Notes under the pieces: generated by a model
Seen by the model: only the letters and a program-made list of their open reading frames with translations
Told to the model about the DNA's origin: nothing
Databases searched by the model: none
Shown: piece after piece, positions 54,708 to 64,000 of the stretch
How positions within the stretch are numbered: the stretch's first letter is position 1
Layout: each line of letters starts with the position of its first letter
Assembly (NCBI RefSeq): GCF_904849725.1
Contig: NC_058523.1
Coordinates: 205,185,689 to 205,249,688, forward strand
Length of the DNA stretch: 64,000 bases
Origin: Hordeum vulgare subsp. vulgare
Taxonomy: Eukaryota; Streptophyta; Magnoliopsida; Poales; Poaceae
Direction: 5' to 3'
Position numbers and translations under genes: made by a program

Positions 54708-57700
54708 ATGGCCATTACGAGGTGTGACTGGTTACCAACCAAAGTCGACGATGCCATGCTTGAGAAATTTGTTAAGGCGGGTCTCCTTGACAGCAAGGAA
54801 ACCATCGGTTGGAGAATTGCCCCGGGCGAGCTGACCCCCAACCCCACTCCAGGAGAAGGAGTAATCTTCACCTATTACCTTGAACGCGGTTTTAAGCCGC
54901 CCGGATCAAATTTTTTCTGGGACGTCCTGCATTTCCTCAACGTCCATCCTCAAGATCTGGGACCCAACTCCATCAGCAACTTATGCCAGTTCCAAGTCTT
55001 CTGTGAAGTATTTTTGCAAAGAGCACCCATGGTCCCCTTATTCTGGAACTTTTTCCATCTAAATCGCCAGACCGAGTTCCCCAACGGTCCCAACCACGAG
55101 CTCGGAGGGGTCAACATCCAAAGACGCTGTGAATGTGGATTCCCGACAGTTCTTTTGCCCAGCCATCCCAAAGGCTGGGCCGAGTCATGGTTCTACTGCC
55201 GGGACACATCTCCACCAGGCGAGAACCCTCTCCCGGGCTTCAGAGCAGACCGCCTGCCCATGGACTTCAAATTTCCCGATAAGCTCACAGAAGAAGAAGA
55301 GTCAGAGTTTATCCCAATCTTCTTCGAGTTGAAGTCTCTGAACAACAACGGGCTCATCGGGATCGACCTATTCCGCTGCTGGATAGAATGGAACATCCTC
55401 CCCCTAAGCCGCCGTGATGGGATGATGTATGATTACAACGGCACATTAGACCATCCACAGTGCGCGAGTCGCCACAGATTCTCAGAGAGCGAAATTGTTG
55501 GAGTTATCAAGAAACTGACCGACAAGTCTCTGGAAGAATGCGCCAAGATTGGTCTTAAAGCCTTCTACCACGCCAATCCGGTGCCACCAGTAAGAGTCCA
55601 AGCCGCCCTTTGTTTTATTTATGCTTAGCAACGTTCATGGCTTTAAGATTTGCCTTCATCCATCAGAAAACGGATGTGTTTTGGCGGAGGGGCCCCAAAG
55701 CGGCCGCCCCGAAGTCCACCAAGGTGCCACCAAAAAAGAAGAAGACGGTGAGCAAAAAGAAAGCCACCACAAAAGATTCATCTTGTGTTGGCGACTCACA
55801 TGCAGACGAGGCACATTCAGAGGTAAGGTTTTCCCCTTGCTGCTTATCTATGTGTTCCGACTTAAGTTTACACCATACATCCTTATGTCTAGGGTGAGGA
55901 TGATGAGAGCAAGAATGATGCAGTCGAGGTAATTTCCATTTCTTCCGACTCACCTTCTCCTTCCCCTAGACTAGCCAGGCGGATCTGCAGAAAAGTGCCC
56001 ATGTCTCACCCGCATGCTTATATGGACCCTGATTTCCTTTTGAAGAAAGCAAGATTTACCCCCTCGCACAAGACCCGTAGTTGTTCTGGCGACTTGATCA
56101 CCGGAATGCCCGAGAAGACAACCGGTCGGAAATGCACCAGCGAGGTACATTCTTGTTTTATTATACCTTTTTTTTGTGTGAAATATGACTCGCCACTTTG
56201 TGAATTTCAAGTCTTTGTTCTGTCAGACTTCTCCTCCCACATCTGGCGACTCAGCAATATCTGCTCTCCTGCCGATGATTCGTGTGCAAGGGTAAGTCTT
56301 CTTTGTTAACCCAATTTTTCTAAACCATGATATGTGCTTTTAACCTTGGTGCTTTTGTCACAGGGCACAAGCGAAGAGAAGAAAAGCCGGTGACTCTCCC
56401 TCTGTTCTCCGAACATCTGATGCCTTAGGCATGAGCACCTCTATTCCTGAGACTGACGAGGAGCAAACGGCGGCTTGTGATATTCTGGCGGGCGATATTC
56501 CCGATGCCCGGGATGACTGGCCCGTCATTTGAAGGAAACCGCTGGTCAAAGTAACCCGCCAAGCCTCTCAAGGCGACTGACGATCCAGACGTCGTGGTCA
56601 CTGGCGTTGGCTATTCCACTCCCCCAACTGTCGTGCCTTCCAAACATACTTCCAAGGCAACTCACCTTTCCCCTGATGAAGACGCAGAACCACTCAAGCT
56701 CCCCCAATATGAGAAGCTGGAATTCGACCAGCTTTGCTCCGTCTTCACAAGTCATCTCGAGAGAGATTTTGAACTAAACAAAAGCTTGCTCCGCCTTATG
56801 AGGACCAAACACGAGGTATGTTGATGTATTTTCCTGCACCCATTAGCCTTCCAAGGGCCGGCTCATCTTTTGAAAGATGAGCCGGGTATTTGTAGTAGAA
56901 AAAATCTCCAAACTGTAGCCCCCAAGGGCCGGGTCATCTTTTGGAAGATGAGCCGGGTCTTGGATTTAGAACAAACTTCAACCTGTAGCCCCCAAGGGCT
57001 GGGTCATCTTTTGGAAGATGAGCCGGGTCTTGAATTTAGAAAAGACTTCAACCTGTAGCCCCCAAGGGCCGGGTCATCTTTTGGAAGATGAGCCGGGTCT
57101 TGAATTTAGAAAAGACTTCAACCTGTAGCCCCCAAGGGCCGGGTTATCTTTTGGAAGATGAGCTGGGCCTTGCATACGGTATGACTTTGATAAAAAATCA
57201 TACATTAGCGCCCAAGTGTCAGGAGTATTGCTTGCAAAAATTCTAAGACTTGTCTCCCCAAATTTGATGTGCAGGAGTCTATGGCACAGACTGAGTCGGC
57301 GGTAGCCGATTTAAAGAAAAACCTGGCTGAACAACAGGATGCTCACTCCGAGTTGGAGACGAAATTCCGCTTGCTGCAGGCTGATCTAGAGAAGAGGAAG
57401 GCCGACCAATTTTTTTTGAGAAGAAAGCCAAGGCCAATCAAGCCGCATCCTGAAGCGTGCTGAGTAGGCAAAGGAGAAATTGGTAGCCGCCCAACAAGAG
57501 CTGACCGGCTTAAAAACATGTGTCCAATATGACAGTCGCCATGTTTGGTAAGCTTTATCTTTGAACTTATTTGACTACCTAATCTAGTATCAAAAAACTA
57601 TCGGATACTGATGTACCCTTTGCAGGTGCGCGAGCCGCCAATCTTCCGAACGACTGCCTGTTGAAATTAAAAGCCATATATACCTTTGCTGAGCATTTAT

Positions 57701-58313
57701 ACACCGCGTGCGTGCTATCGATCAAGGCAGTGATGGGCAACAAGGGACCAGTAATGACCATCAAGCAGATGCTTGGTTTCTTGTCTACGCTGCCTCCTCA
57801 AATAGAGGAGTTAAAAAGATCAGCCGCCCGAAAGGGAATGTTGAACACCCGGAGTCGGTGCTTAGCTTGCGCCCCGGAGCTCAAAACCGAAGAAATAGTC
57901 GCCGGCTACCCCGAGCTGAAAGATGACGGTCAGAATTCACCGAGATGGACTATCACCGAACCATCGTAGAATCTTGCTACGCGGTGACTCAACTGGCAGC
58001 CAGTTTGGAACTGAACAAGTACCAAGCCGCCTATGATGAGAACAAAAAGAAGGTGACGCCTCCTGCATATGAAACTGCTAGCGTGGTTCCTAGTCGTCCC
58101 AAGAATCCTTTTGATCTTGACTTGGACCTATCTCTCTTCCTTGATGATGAAGACGAGTTCATTGCCTTGTCCAAGTGTAACTGGAAGCTGGGCGACTTAA
58201 GAATTGAAGGCGGGGAGATCTCAAGACAAGGCGACTCGGCGGCGGCCTGTCTGGCCCATGGATCCTTCCTTGACTTGGGGATGACACCCATTCTGGCCAT
58301 GCGAGCCATGTAG
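54708..58313 (+). pseudogene. Spliced antisense gene of the Tat element ('putative gypsy-type transposon' protein, PF04195-like)
   Basis: Starts MAITRCDWLPTKVDDAML at 54708. Tentative exons: 54708-55589, 55667-55822, 55893-56144, a short exon near 56227-56291, and later ones to a stop at 58311-58313. Exon 1 carries the domain (YYLERGFKPPGSNFFWDVL, FFHLNRQTEF, KGWAESWFYC) typical of the plant 'transposase, gypsy type' family. Exon 2 is lysine-rich (KKKKTVSKKK). 57269-57440 is a coiled coil (VADLKKNLAEQQDAHSELE). The C-terminal part includes NKGPVMTIKQMLGFL and DLDLSLFLDDEDEFIALSK. A stop around 56530 and an uncertain frame near 57940 suggest it is damaged. Function is unknown; Tat elements are known to carry such antisense ORFs. 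Confidence 0.7.
56851..57180. repeat. 70-bp hairpin minisatellite in the antisense gene
   Basis: About five units with a 70-bp period; the marker GTAGCCCCCAAGGGC recurs with its GTAGCC at 56915, 56985, 57055 and 57125. Each unit contains GGGTCATCTTTTGGAAGATG and then AGCCGGG, an inverted repeat that can form a stem of about 12 bp. The array lies between putative exons. Confidence 0.88.
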
Positions 58314-59390
58314 TAGTCTTGCTAGTGTGTGTGTAACACCACACATGCCGTATTGCTTTTGGATGGAACCACTTGTAGTCCTTGAATCTTATGCATGACT
58401 CGCCTGCAACTTTTTGGTAAACCAAGGAATGTCTCAAATTTTTTCCTGGTATGTTAAGAAAAACAGCAGCCGAGTCAGTAAAGGCATGTCCAGGAATAAA
58501 CCAGCCCCCTGGATCATGGCAAGAGATAAATTAGCCCCCCGGATATGGCGAGAAATAAATCAACCCCCGGGTTATGGCGAGAAATATGAGCCGGGGCGAA
58601 TTATAATCAAAGCCGGCTCAAAGTAAAAATTTATCGACTCAATGAGTTTCGATAGGATAAGATGAGTTTGCAAAACTCTAGTGTTACCCTTAGGAAGCTT
58701 TTGCAAAAAAGCCTTGTTGTTTTAGACCAGCTGATCAGACGCGAGTCAAGCTTTTGTGAAGCAGGTTCAATGAACAAATGGTTTCTCTATTTTCCATGTG
58801 TGACTCTGGCCGGTACCTCTTATGTTTTAACCAAGGCGAGTTCAGTGTGCAAATAGCGGATTGACTCGCCTCGAGTACATAGGTCCATGTGGCGACTTGT
58901 TCAACACATAGTCCAGTATAACCATTTCTAATGTGGTAATTTTTCGCTAGCCAAGAGGGTATTCAGGCTGAACTCAATGAGTGGAAGCCCCCAAGTGACC
59001 TATGGTTTAGGAAGAAACCAGGCATAGGATTACAGAAGCGTATACACTCTTACTGCAAAACAACTTGGGAACTAGTAGCCCCCAAGTAAGCCGGTTTAAT
59101 TCTGAAAACCATATAAGGCGCCTATGTTTGGACCGTGCGACTTGGCAACGTTGGTCCTCTTTGGCGGTTATCGAAGCCCAGTTTTGAAGCAAGTGCAGCA
59201 TGGCGACTTACGCTCTTTGACTTTGATAGCGTCCATGTTTGGGCGACTTATAGAACAATGAAGACTCATGGTTTCAAAAGCTGAAACAGCAAAGGACCCC
59301 GAAATCGTGGGTATCGGCTTTATTGATTTCATAATTCATGGATTACAAGTTGCTGAAAACTGATAAAGAAAAAAGAGGGAGCTCACGGCT
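58314..59390. other. Region between the two convergent genes of the Tat element
   Basis: No credible reading frame. It separates the 3' end of the + strand antisense gene from the end of - strand pol. It contains a short tandem repeat at 58495-58597 and further CCCCCAAGT words. Confidence 0.6.
58495..58597. repeat. Short tandem repeat, about 30-bp period
   Basis: Three and a half units of the form AATAAA-CAGCCCCC-GGAT-ATGGC-AGAG, starting near 58495, 58525 and 58554, the last one partial. Confidence 0.7.
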
Positions 59391-60779
59391 CTAAGTGTAG
59401 TAAGGCCGCAGATGGGCTATGTTCCAGGGGCGAGTTGTCTCAACCTGTGTAGTTGGCCAATCCGGGCGAAGATCCACCATAGAGTATGAACCGTTCCGAA
59501 GATTCTTGCTGACGACAAACGGTCCCTCCCATGGAGGTTATAGCTTGTGCATACCAGTATGATCTTGAATCAAACGGAGAACTAAGTCTCCTTCTTGGAA
59601 AGCTCGACTCTTGACCCGGCGACTATGGTAACGATGCAAGTCCTATTGGTAAATCGCCGACCGTGACGGGGCCAAGTCGCGTTCCTCCTCCAAGGCGTCT
59701 AGCGAGTCTTGTCGCGCCAACTCATTGTCCTACTCCACGTAGGCGGCGACTCGTGGGGAATCATGTTTGATGTCACTTGGTAACACCGCTTCTGTCCCGT
59801 AGACCAGAAAGAAAGGAGTAAAACCCGTGGAGCGGTTTGGAGTCGTCCTGATACTCCACAATACTGATGGAAACTCCTCGACCCAACATCCTGATGTGCG
59901 TTCCAAAGGTACCATGAGCAGAGGCTTAATCCCCCGCAATATTTCCTGATTCGCCCTCTCTGCCTGTCCATTGGACTGGGGATGTGCAACCGCGGAAACA
60001 TCAAGTCGGATATGCTCTCGTGAACAAAACTCTTACATTGCGCCTTTGGATAGGTTAGTACCATTGTCAGTAATGATACTATGAGGATATCCAAACCTGA
60101 AAATCAGCTTCTTCAAGAATTTGACGGCCGTATCAGCGTCACAACTGCTAACAGGTTCTGCCTCCACCCACTTGGTAAATTTGTCAACCGCCACCAATAG
60201 ATGGGCCTTTTTGGTGGAAGACATTTTGAAGGGACCGACCATATCAAGCCCCCATACTGCGAACGGCCAGGTGATTGGTATCATCCGCAATTCCTGAGCC
60301 GGTATATGCATCTGACGTCCAAACTTTTGGCAGCCATCACATCGGCGAACGATCTCCTCTGCTTCTGCGTGAGCCGTCAACCAATAAAATCCATGTCTGA
60401 AGGATTTATAAACCAAGGATCGGGACCCATCATGATGACCACAGTCGCCCGCGTGAATCTCATTGAGAATCATACATCCTTCCTCAGAAGAAACACATCT
60501 TTGAAATACCCCTGAGGTGTTTCGTTTGTGTAACTCGCCATTGTGTATGACCATGGATTTGCACCGACGGACGATTTGGCGAGCTAACAACTCGTCGGCT
60601 GGTAACTCGCCTCTCGTGAGGTATGCCATGTAGGGAATCGCCCAGTCTGGAGTAGCATGGAGAGCCTCCACGAGTTGAGACTCGGGGTCTGGTACCGCCA
60701 GATCTTCCTCCGAAGGCAGTTTCACTGAAGGGTTATGTAATATATCCAAAAAGACATTGGGAGGAACCAGCTTACGCTG
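59391..60779 (-). pseudogene. Integrase of the Tat element
   Basis: HHCC zinc finger (IHAGDCGHHDGSRSLVYKSF ... RRCDGCQKFG), then the core with AVWGLDMVGPF (first aspartate) and SIITDNGTNLS (second aspartate). A TAA at about 60037 interrupts the frame; HPQSNGQAERANQEI carries the catalytic glutamate. NRSTGFTPFFLVYGTEAVLP is the usual C-terminal continuation, followed by more stops. The polyprotein ends WNIAHLRPYYT with TAG at 59391-59393. Confidence 0.82.
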
Positions 60780-61217
60780 TGAACCAAGGCGGGAAAGAGC
60801 GTCCGCTGCTTCGTTAAGCCGTTGGTCGATGTGATCCACTTGATAGCCATTGAAGTGACCCGCCACATCTGACACGGCTCGTCTGTAAGCCGCCATCAGA
60901 GGGTCTCGAGAATCCCAGGTGCCAGAAACCTGCTGCGCCACGAGATCTGAATCACCCAAACATCTCACTCGCGTGAGGTTCATCTCCTTGGCGAGTCGCA
61001 AACCATGGAGCAAAGCTTCGTATTCTGCTGCATTATTGGTACATGGGAACATGAGCCCGAGGACGTAGCAAAACTTGTCACCTTGAGGCGAAGTTATCAC
61101 CACACCAGCCCCCGAGCATTCCAACTGTCTGGACCCATCGAAATAGATGGTCCAATATGTAAGATCTGGTCTTTCCTCAGGGATTTGTAACTCGGTCCAA
61201 TCAGTGATGAAGTCCAC
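60780..61217 (-). pseudogene. Second (archaeal-type) RNase H of the Tat element
   Basis: Begins MDFITDWTELQIPEERPDL near 61217. Core motifs in order: WTIYFDGSRQ (aspartate), NNAAEYEALLHGL (glutamate), CLGDSDLVAQQ (aspartate) and LNEAADALSRLG (aspartate). This domain is extra to the ordinary RNase H that follows reverse transcriptase and is characteristic of the Tat lineage. The domain itself is free of stops. Confidence 0.85.
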
Positions 61218-62521
61218 GAGCGCTTGAGATTTGATGCCTGTCCGAGGCGTATATCATACCTGATGGGACCCAAGCTCGATGGCCCACTTGGCAATCTGTC
61301 CAGTAGCCTCTCGGTTCTGTATGATGTCACCGAGGGGAGCGGAGCTGACGACCGTGATCGGGTGTTCCTGGAAGTGGGTAGCTTTCGACTCACCATGTAC
61401 ACCCCAAAAACCAACTTTTGCCAATGTGGGTAGCGTTGCTTGGAGAGGGTGAGGACCTCACTAATGAAATACACCGGTCGCTGGACGGGGTATTCCTTTC
61501 CTTCTTCCTTTCGCTCAACAACTACCACCACACTGATTGCTTTGGAATTTGCTACAATGTACAAGAGCATAGCTTCCTTGTCTGCTGGGGCCGCCAACAC
61601 TGGCGGGTTAGCTAATTGCCGTTTCAAGGTTTTGAAGGCTTCATTCGCCTCGTCTGTCCATACGAAACGATCGGTTTTCTTGAGCAGCTGGTAAAGAGGG
61701 ATGGCCTTCTCCCCAAGGCAACTTATGAAACGGCTCAAGGCCACGATTCGACCCGCCATGCGCTGCACCTGGTTGACGTTGGCTGGTTTCCCAAGTGAAG
61801 TAATTGCCTCGATCTTGTCCGGGTTGGCCTTGATGCCACGCTATGATACCAGGAAACCCAATAACTTCCCCGCATGGACACCAAAAACACACTTGGTGGG
61901 GTTAAGCCTCATCTGGTAAACACGCAGGTTGTCGAAAGTTTTCTTTGAGGTCCTCCAAGAACGACTCCTTGCGGTGAGATCTGACCACGATGTCGTCCAC
62001 ATAAGCGTGGACATTACGACCTATCTTGTTGTGTAAGTAGTTTTGGATGCAGCGCTGGTAAGTCGCCCCGCACTCTTGAGCCCAAACGGCATGGACACAT
62101 AACAAAAAGCTCCAAATGGGGTTATGAAGGATGTCTTCTCTTGATCCGCCACCGCCATCTTTATCTGGTGGTATCCCGAATAAGTGTCCAAAAAACACAA
62201 ACGTTCACAACCCGTCGTCGAATCAATAATTTGATCAATGCGGGGAAGGGCGAACGGATCCTTCGGGCAGGCTTTGTTAAGGTCAGTGTAGTCAATGCAC
62301 ATGCGGAAAGTGGCGTTCTTCTTGAGCACCAAGACCGGGTTAGCCAGCCATTCTGGGTGGAAAACCTCGATGATGAACCCAGCGGCAAGGAGCCGGGCCA
62401 CTTCCTCTCCAATCGCCTTACGGCGTTCTTCATTAAACCTGCGAAGGTACTGCCGTACTGGCTTAACTTTAGGGTCAGTATTAAGATGGTGCTCAGTGAA
62501 TTCTCTCCGTACACCCGGCAT
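61218..62521 (-). pseudogene. Reverse transcriptase and first RNase H of the Tat element
   Basis: 62021-62521 holds NPVLVLKKNATFRMCIDYTD and CFLDTYSGYHQIKM. A shift near 62040 leads to HAYVDDIVVRSHRK (61902-62198), with the active-site VDD. 61097-61768 holds IPLYQLLKKTDRFVWTDEAN and the degenerate RNase H (YIVANSKAISVVVV), which lacks clear catalytic acids, as expected when a second RNase H has taken over. Several stops and shifts are present. Confidence 0.8.
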
Positions 62522-63166
62522 GTCAGAAGGTTTCCATGCAAAGATATCCCGATTCTCACGGATGAATTCGATGAGCGCGCTTTCCTATTTGGGATCGAGA
62601 CCCGCCCCAATGGTGAACTGCTTGGTGGAGTCACCTGGCGTAAAGTCGATAACCTTGGTGTCGTCCGTTGGTTTAAACTTGAGAGGCGGCTCAGAATCAA
62701 TAGTCGGCATTTTGAGCGGCGTCATGTCCGCCGGGTCAACACGGGATTGGTGAAATTTGAGCTCCTCGGCCGCGCAAGCCGAGTCGGCATAAGCCGCGTC
62801 TCCTTCTTCACACTCTTGGCCTATCTTCCTGTCGCCGTGGACGGTAATGGGACCCTCGGGTCCAGGCATCTTGAGCTTGAGATAAACATAGCATGGGCGG
62901 GCCATGAACTTGGAGTACGCCGGCCGTCCAAACAACGCATGATATGGGCTCTTGATTTTGACCACCTCGAACAGGAGGGACTCGCTCCTGTAGTTTGACT
63001 CCGTGCCAAAAGCCACATTAAGATTAACCCGCCCAATCGGGTACGCCGACTTACCGGGGACAATGCCGTGGAAGACCGTGGATGATGGCATCAGGTCCTT
63101 CTCTAAGAGGTTCATCCGCTGGAAAGTGTCGAAATACAGGATGTTGATGTTGCTGCCCCTGTCCAT
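62522..63166 (-). pseudogene. Protease region of the Tat element
   Basis: Starts at MDRGSNINILYFDTF, the aspartic protease site; Tat proteases normally read D-G-G-S here, so the arginine may be inactivating. ALFGRPAYSKFMA follows, typical of the protease C-terminal part. A stop near 62585 separates it from the linker that leads into reverse transcriptase. Confidence 0.72.
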
Positions 63167-64000
63167 GAGGACCTTGGAGAGGGTGTACCCCCCGACTTGG
63201 GGAGCTATGACCAGGGCTAAGTCGCCAGGGTTGTCGACTCGGGGTGGATGGTCTTCCCGACTCCATGTTATGGGTTGTTGTGTCTAGTGGAGGTATCGGG
63301 GGAGCGCCGGCTTAGCTACGAAAGTTCTATGATTTACCTTATGATCCCGTTTACACGCGTTGGTGGTGAACACGTGGTACTACCCGCTATTCAGCTGTTT
63401 GGGGTTATTTTGGATCCCGCCTCGATTCTCCTGCCGCTGGGGGTCTCCTTGCGGGGGGGGGGGGGGGGGTTGTTGGAACATTCCCGGTGGGTGGTACTGC
63501 TGGTTATGGACTTGGTATTGGCCAACATTGTACTGCGACCCGCCCTGTGGTCCTTGGTTAGGGAAACCTCCAAATGTGACCTGGCGTGACCCAGATGCGC
63601 CGGGTTGGTCCTGCCGCTGGCCCTGCTCGCCGCCTTGACTTCTTTTGAGCACCTCGGCCTAAAATTCTTGCATCACGTAGCAATCTTCCCACGAGTGAGT
63701 CTCCGGTCCCTCGGCCGTGGCGTGCTGCGGGCAAGGGCCTTTAAGCATTTCTTGGTAGTTACGTGGTTTCTTCCCACTAAAGCCCCGCTTCTTATGATGT
63801 GGGTTTGCATTGCCGGTATTAGTATTCGCAACAAATTCCGTAGGACCCTCCTGTTGCCGCTTCTTGCCGTGCCCGCCGTGGTGGTTATTGCCCCGGTTCT
63901 AAAACTAGGATTGGCCCTTATGTAACTCGCCCTTCCTGGGGGCACTGGTTTTCTCGTCGCCCTCTCCAGGATCCTTGGTGTCGTCCGACTCAGCGTACCT
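63167..64000 (-). pseudogene. Gag C-terminal region of the Tat element
   Basis: Fragments in more than one register. 63380-63652 is a Gln/Gly/Pro-rich stretch ending in a polyproline run encoded by about 17 G on the + strand (63455-63472). Upstream, the - strand around 63690-63790 reads like the segment with KCLKALAR and cysteine/histidine residues. The start of Gag and the 5' LTR lie beyond the window. Confidence 0.6.

Larger units (their letters stand above)
53063..64000 (-). mobile_element. Tat-type Gypsy retrotransposon with antisense gene (runs past the window)
   Basis: On the - strand, from right to left: gag C-terminus, protease, reverse transcriptase, RNase H, a second archaeal-type RNase H, integrase, then a region with a spliced gene on the opposite strand, then a 3' LTR ending at 53063. 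The second RNase H and the antisense gene between pol and the 3' LTR are diagnostic of the Tat lineage (Grande, RIRE2 and relatives). It inserted in copy D at 53062; the candidate duplication is CGCGC. The 5' LTR lies outside the window. pol has several stops. Confidence 0.87.

Noticed and set aside
56851..57180. CRISPR-like array of hairpin repeats
   Set aside because: The whole 70-bp unit is repeated, with no unique spacers; it is a minisatellite in a retrotransposon.
62141..62998. 285-residue frame on the + strand
   Set aside because: It is antisense to the reverse transcriptase and protease of the Tat element and shows no domain.

Overview
This is a plant nuclear window, almost certainly from a Triticeae grass (wheat, Aegilops, barley or a relative). 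The grounds are LTRs whose termini I recognise as the BARE-1/WIS/Angela Copia group, several Stowaway MITEs with the CTCCCTCC terminus and TA duplications, a large PIF/Harbinger element, and genes with GT-AG introns. There is no bacterial gene, CRISPR array, tRNA or rRNA that I can support. Family names come from recollection of the sequences and were not checked against a database.

Layout. 1-5336 is a truncated BARE/WIS/Angela-type Copia (copy A, + strand). 5337-8179 is the 5' fragment of a Gypsy element on the - strand. 8180-9830 is a broken BARE-type LTR on the - strand. 9831-11022 is mostly unassigned and holds an RNase H-like pseudogene fragment. 11026-13086 is a PIF/Harbinger transposon with TTA duplications and a decayed transposase. 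13156-23093 is a full-length Gypsy (Athila-like, - strand) with paired LTRs but several nonsense mutations.

23094-34760 is the one gene-bearing island. It holds an apparently intact four-exon PP2C protein phosphatase gene (26504-30056, - strand, 354 aa), surrounded by small DNA transposons: one hAT-type MITE, four well-delimited Stowaway MITEs and some relics. Beyond it lies a broken MULE transposase that carries one of those Stowaways in its DNA-binding domain.

From 34761 to the right edge is a nest. A second BARE-type Copia (copy D) starts at 34761 and is split by three insertions: an 8.56-kb Copia lacking reverse transcriptase (37375-45933, duplication AAGTT), a 4.87-kb ORF-less TG...CA element that looks like a solo LTR of a LARD-type family (46763-51631, duplication TGACT), and a Tat-type Gypsy (53063 to beyond 64000, - strand). 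The Tat element carries a spliced antisense gene between pol and its 3' LTR. Copy A serves as the uninterrupted template that fixes all three insertion points.

The only plausible host protein is the PP2C phosphatase. The rest is mobile DNA at different stages of decay. The most interesting points are the coding-dead BARE lineage whose two copies share lesions, the RT-less Copia that keeps a downstream ORF and LTR palindrome arrays, and the antisense gene with a hairpin minisatellite in the Tat element.
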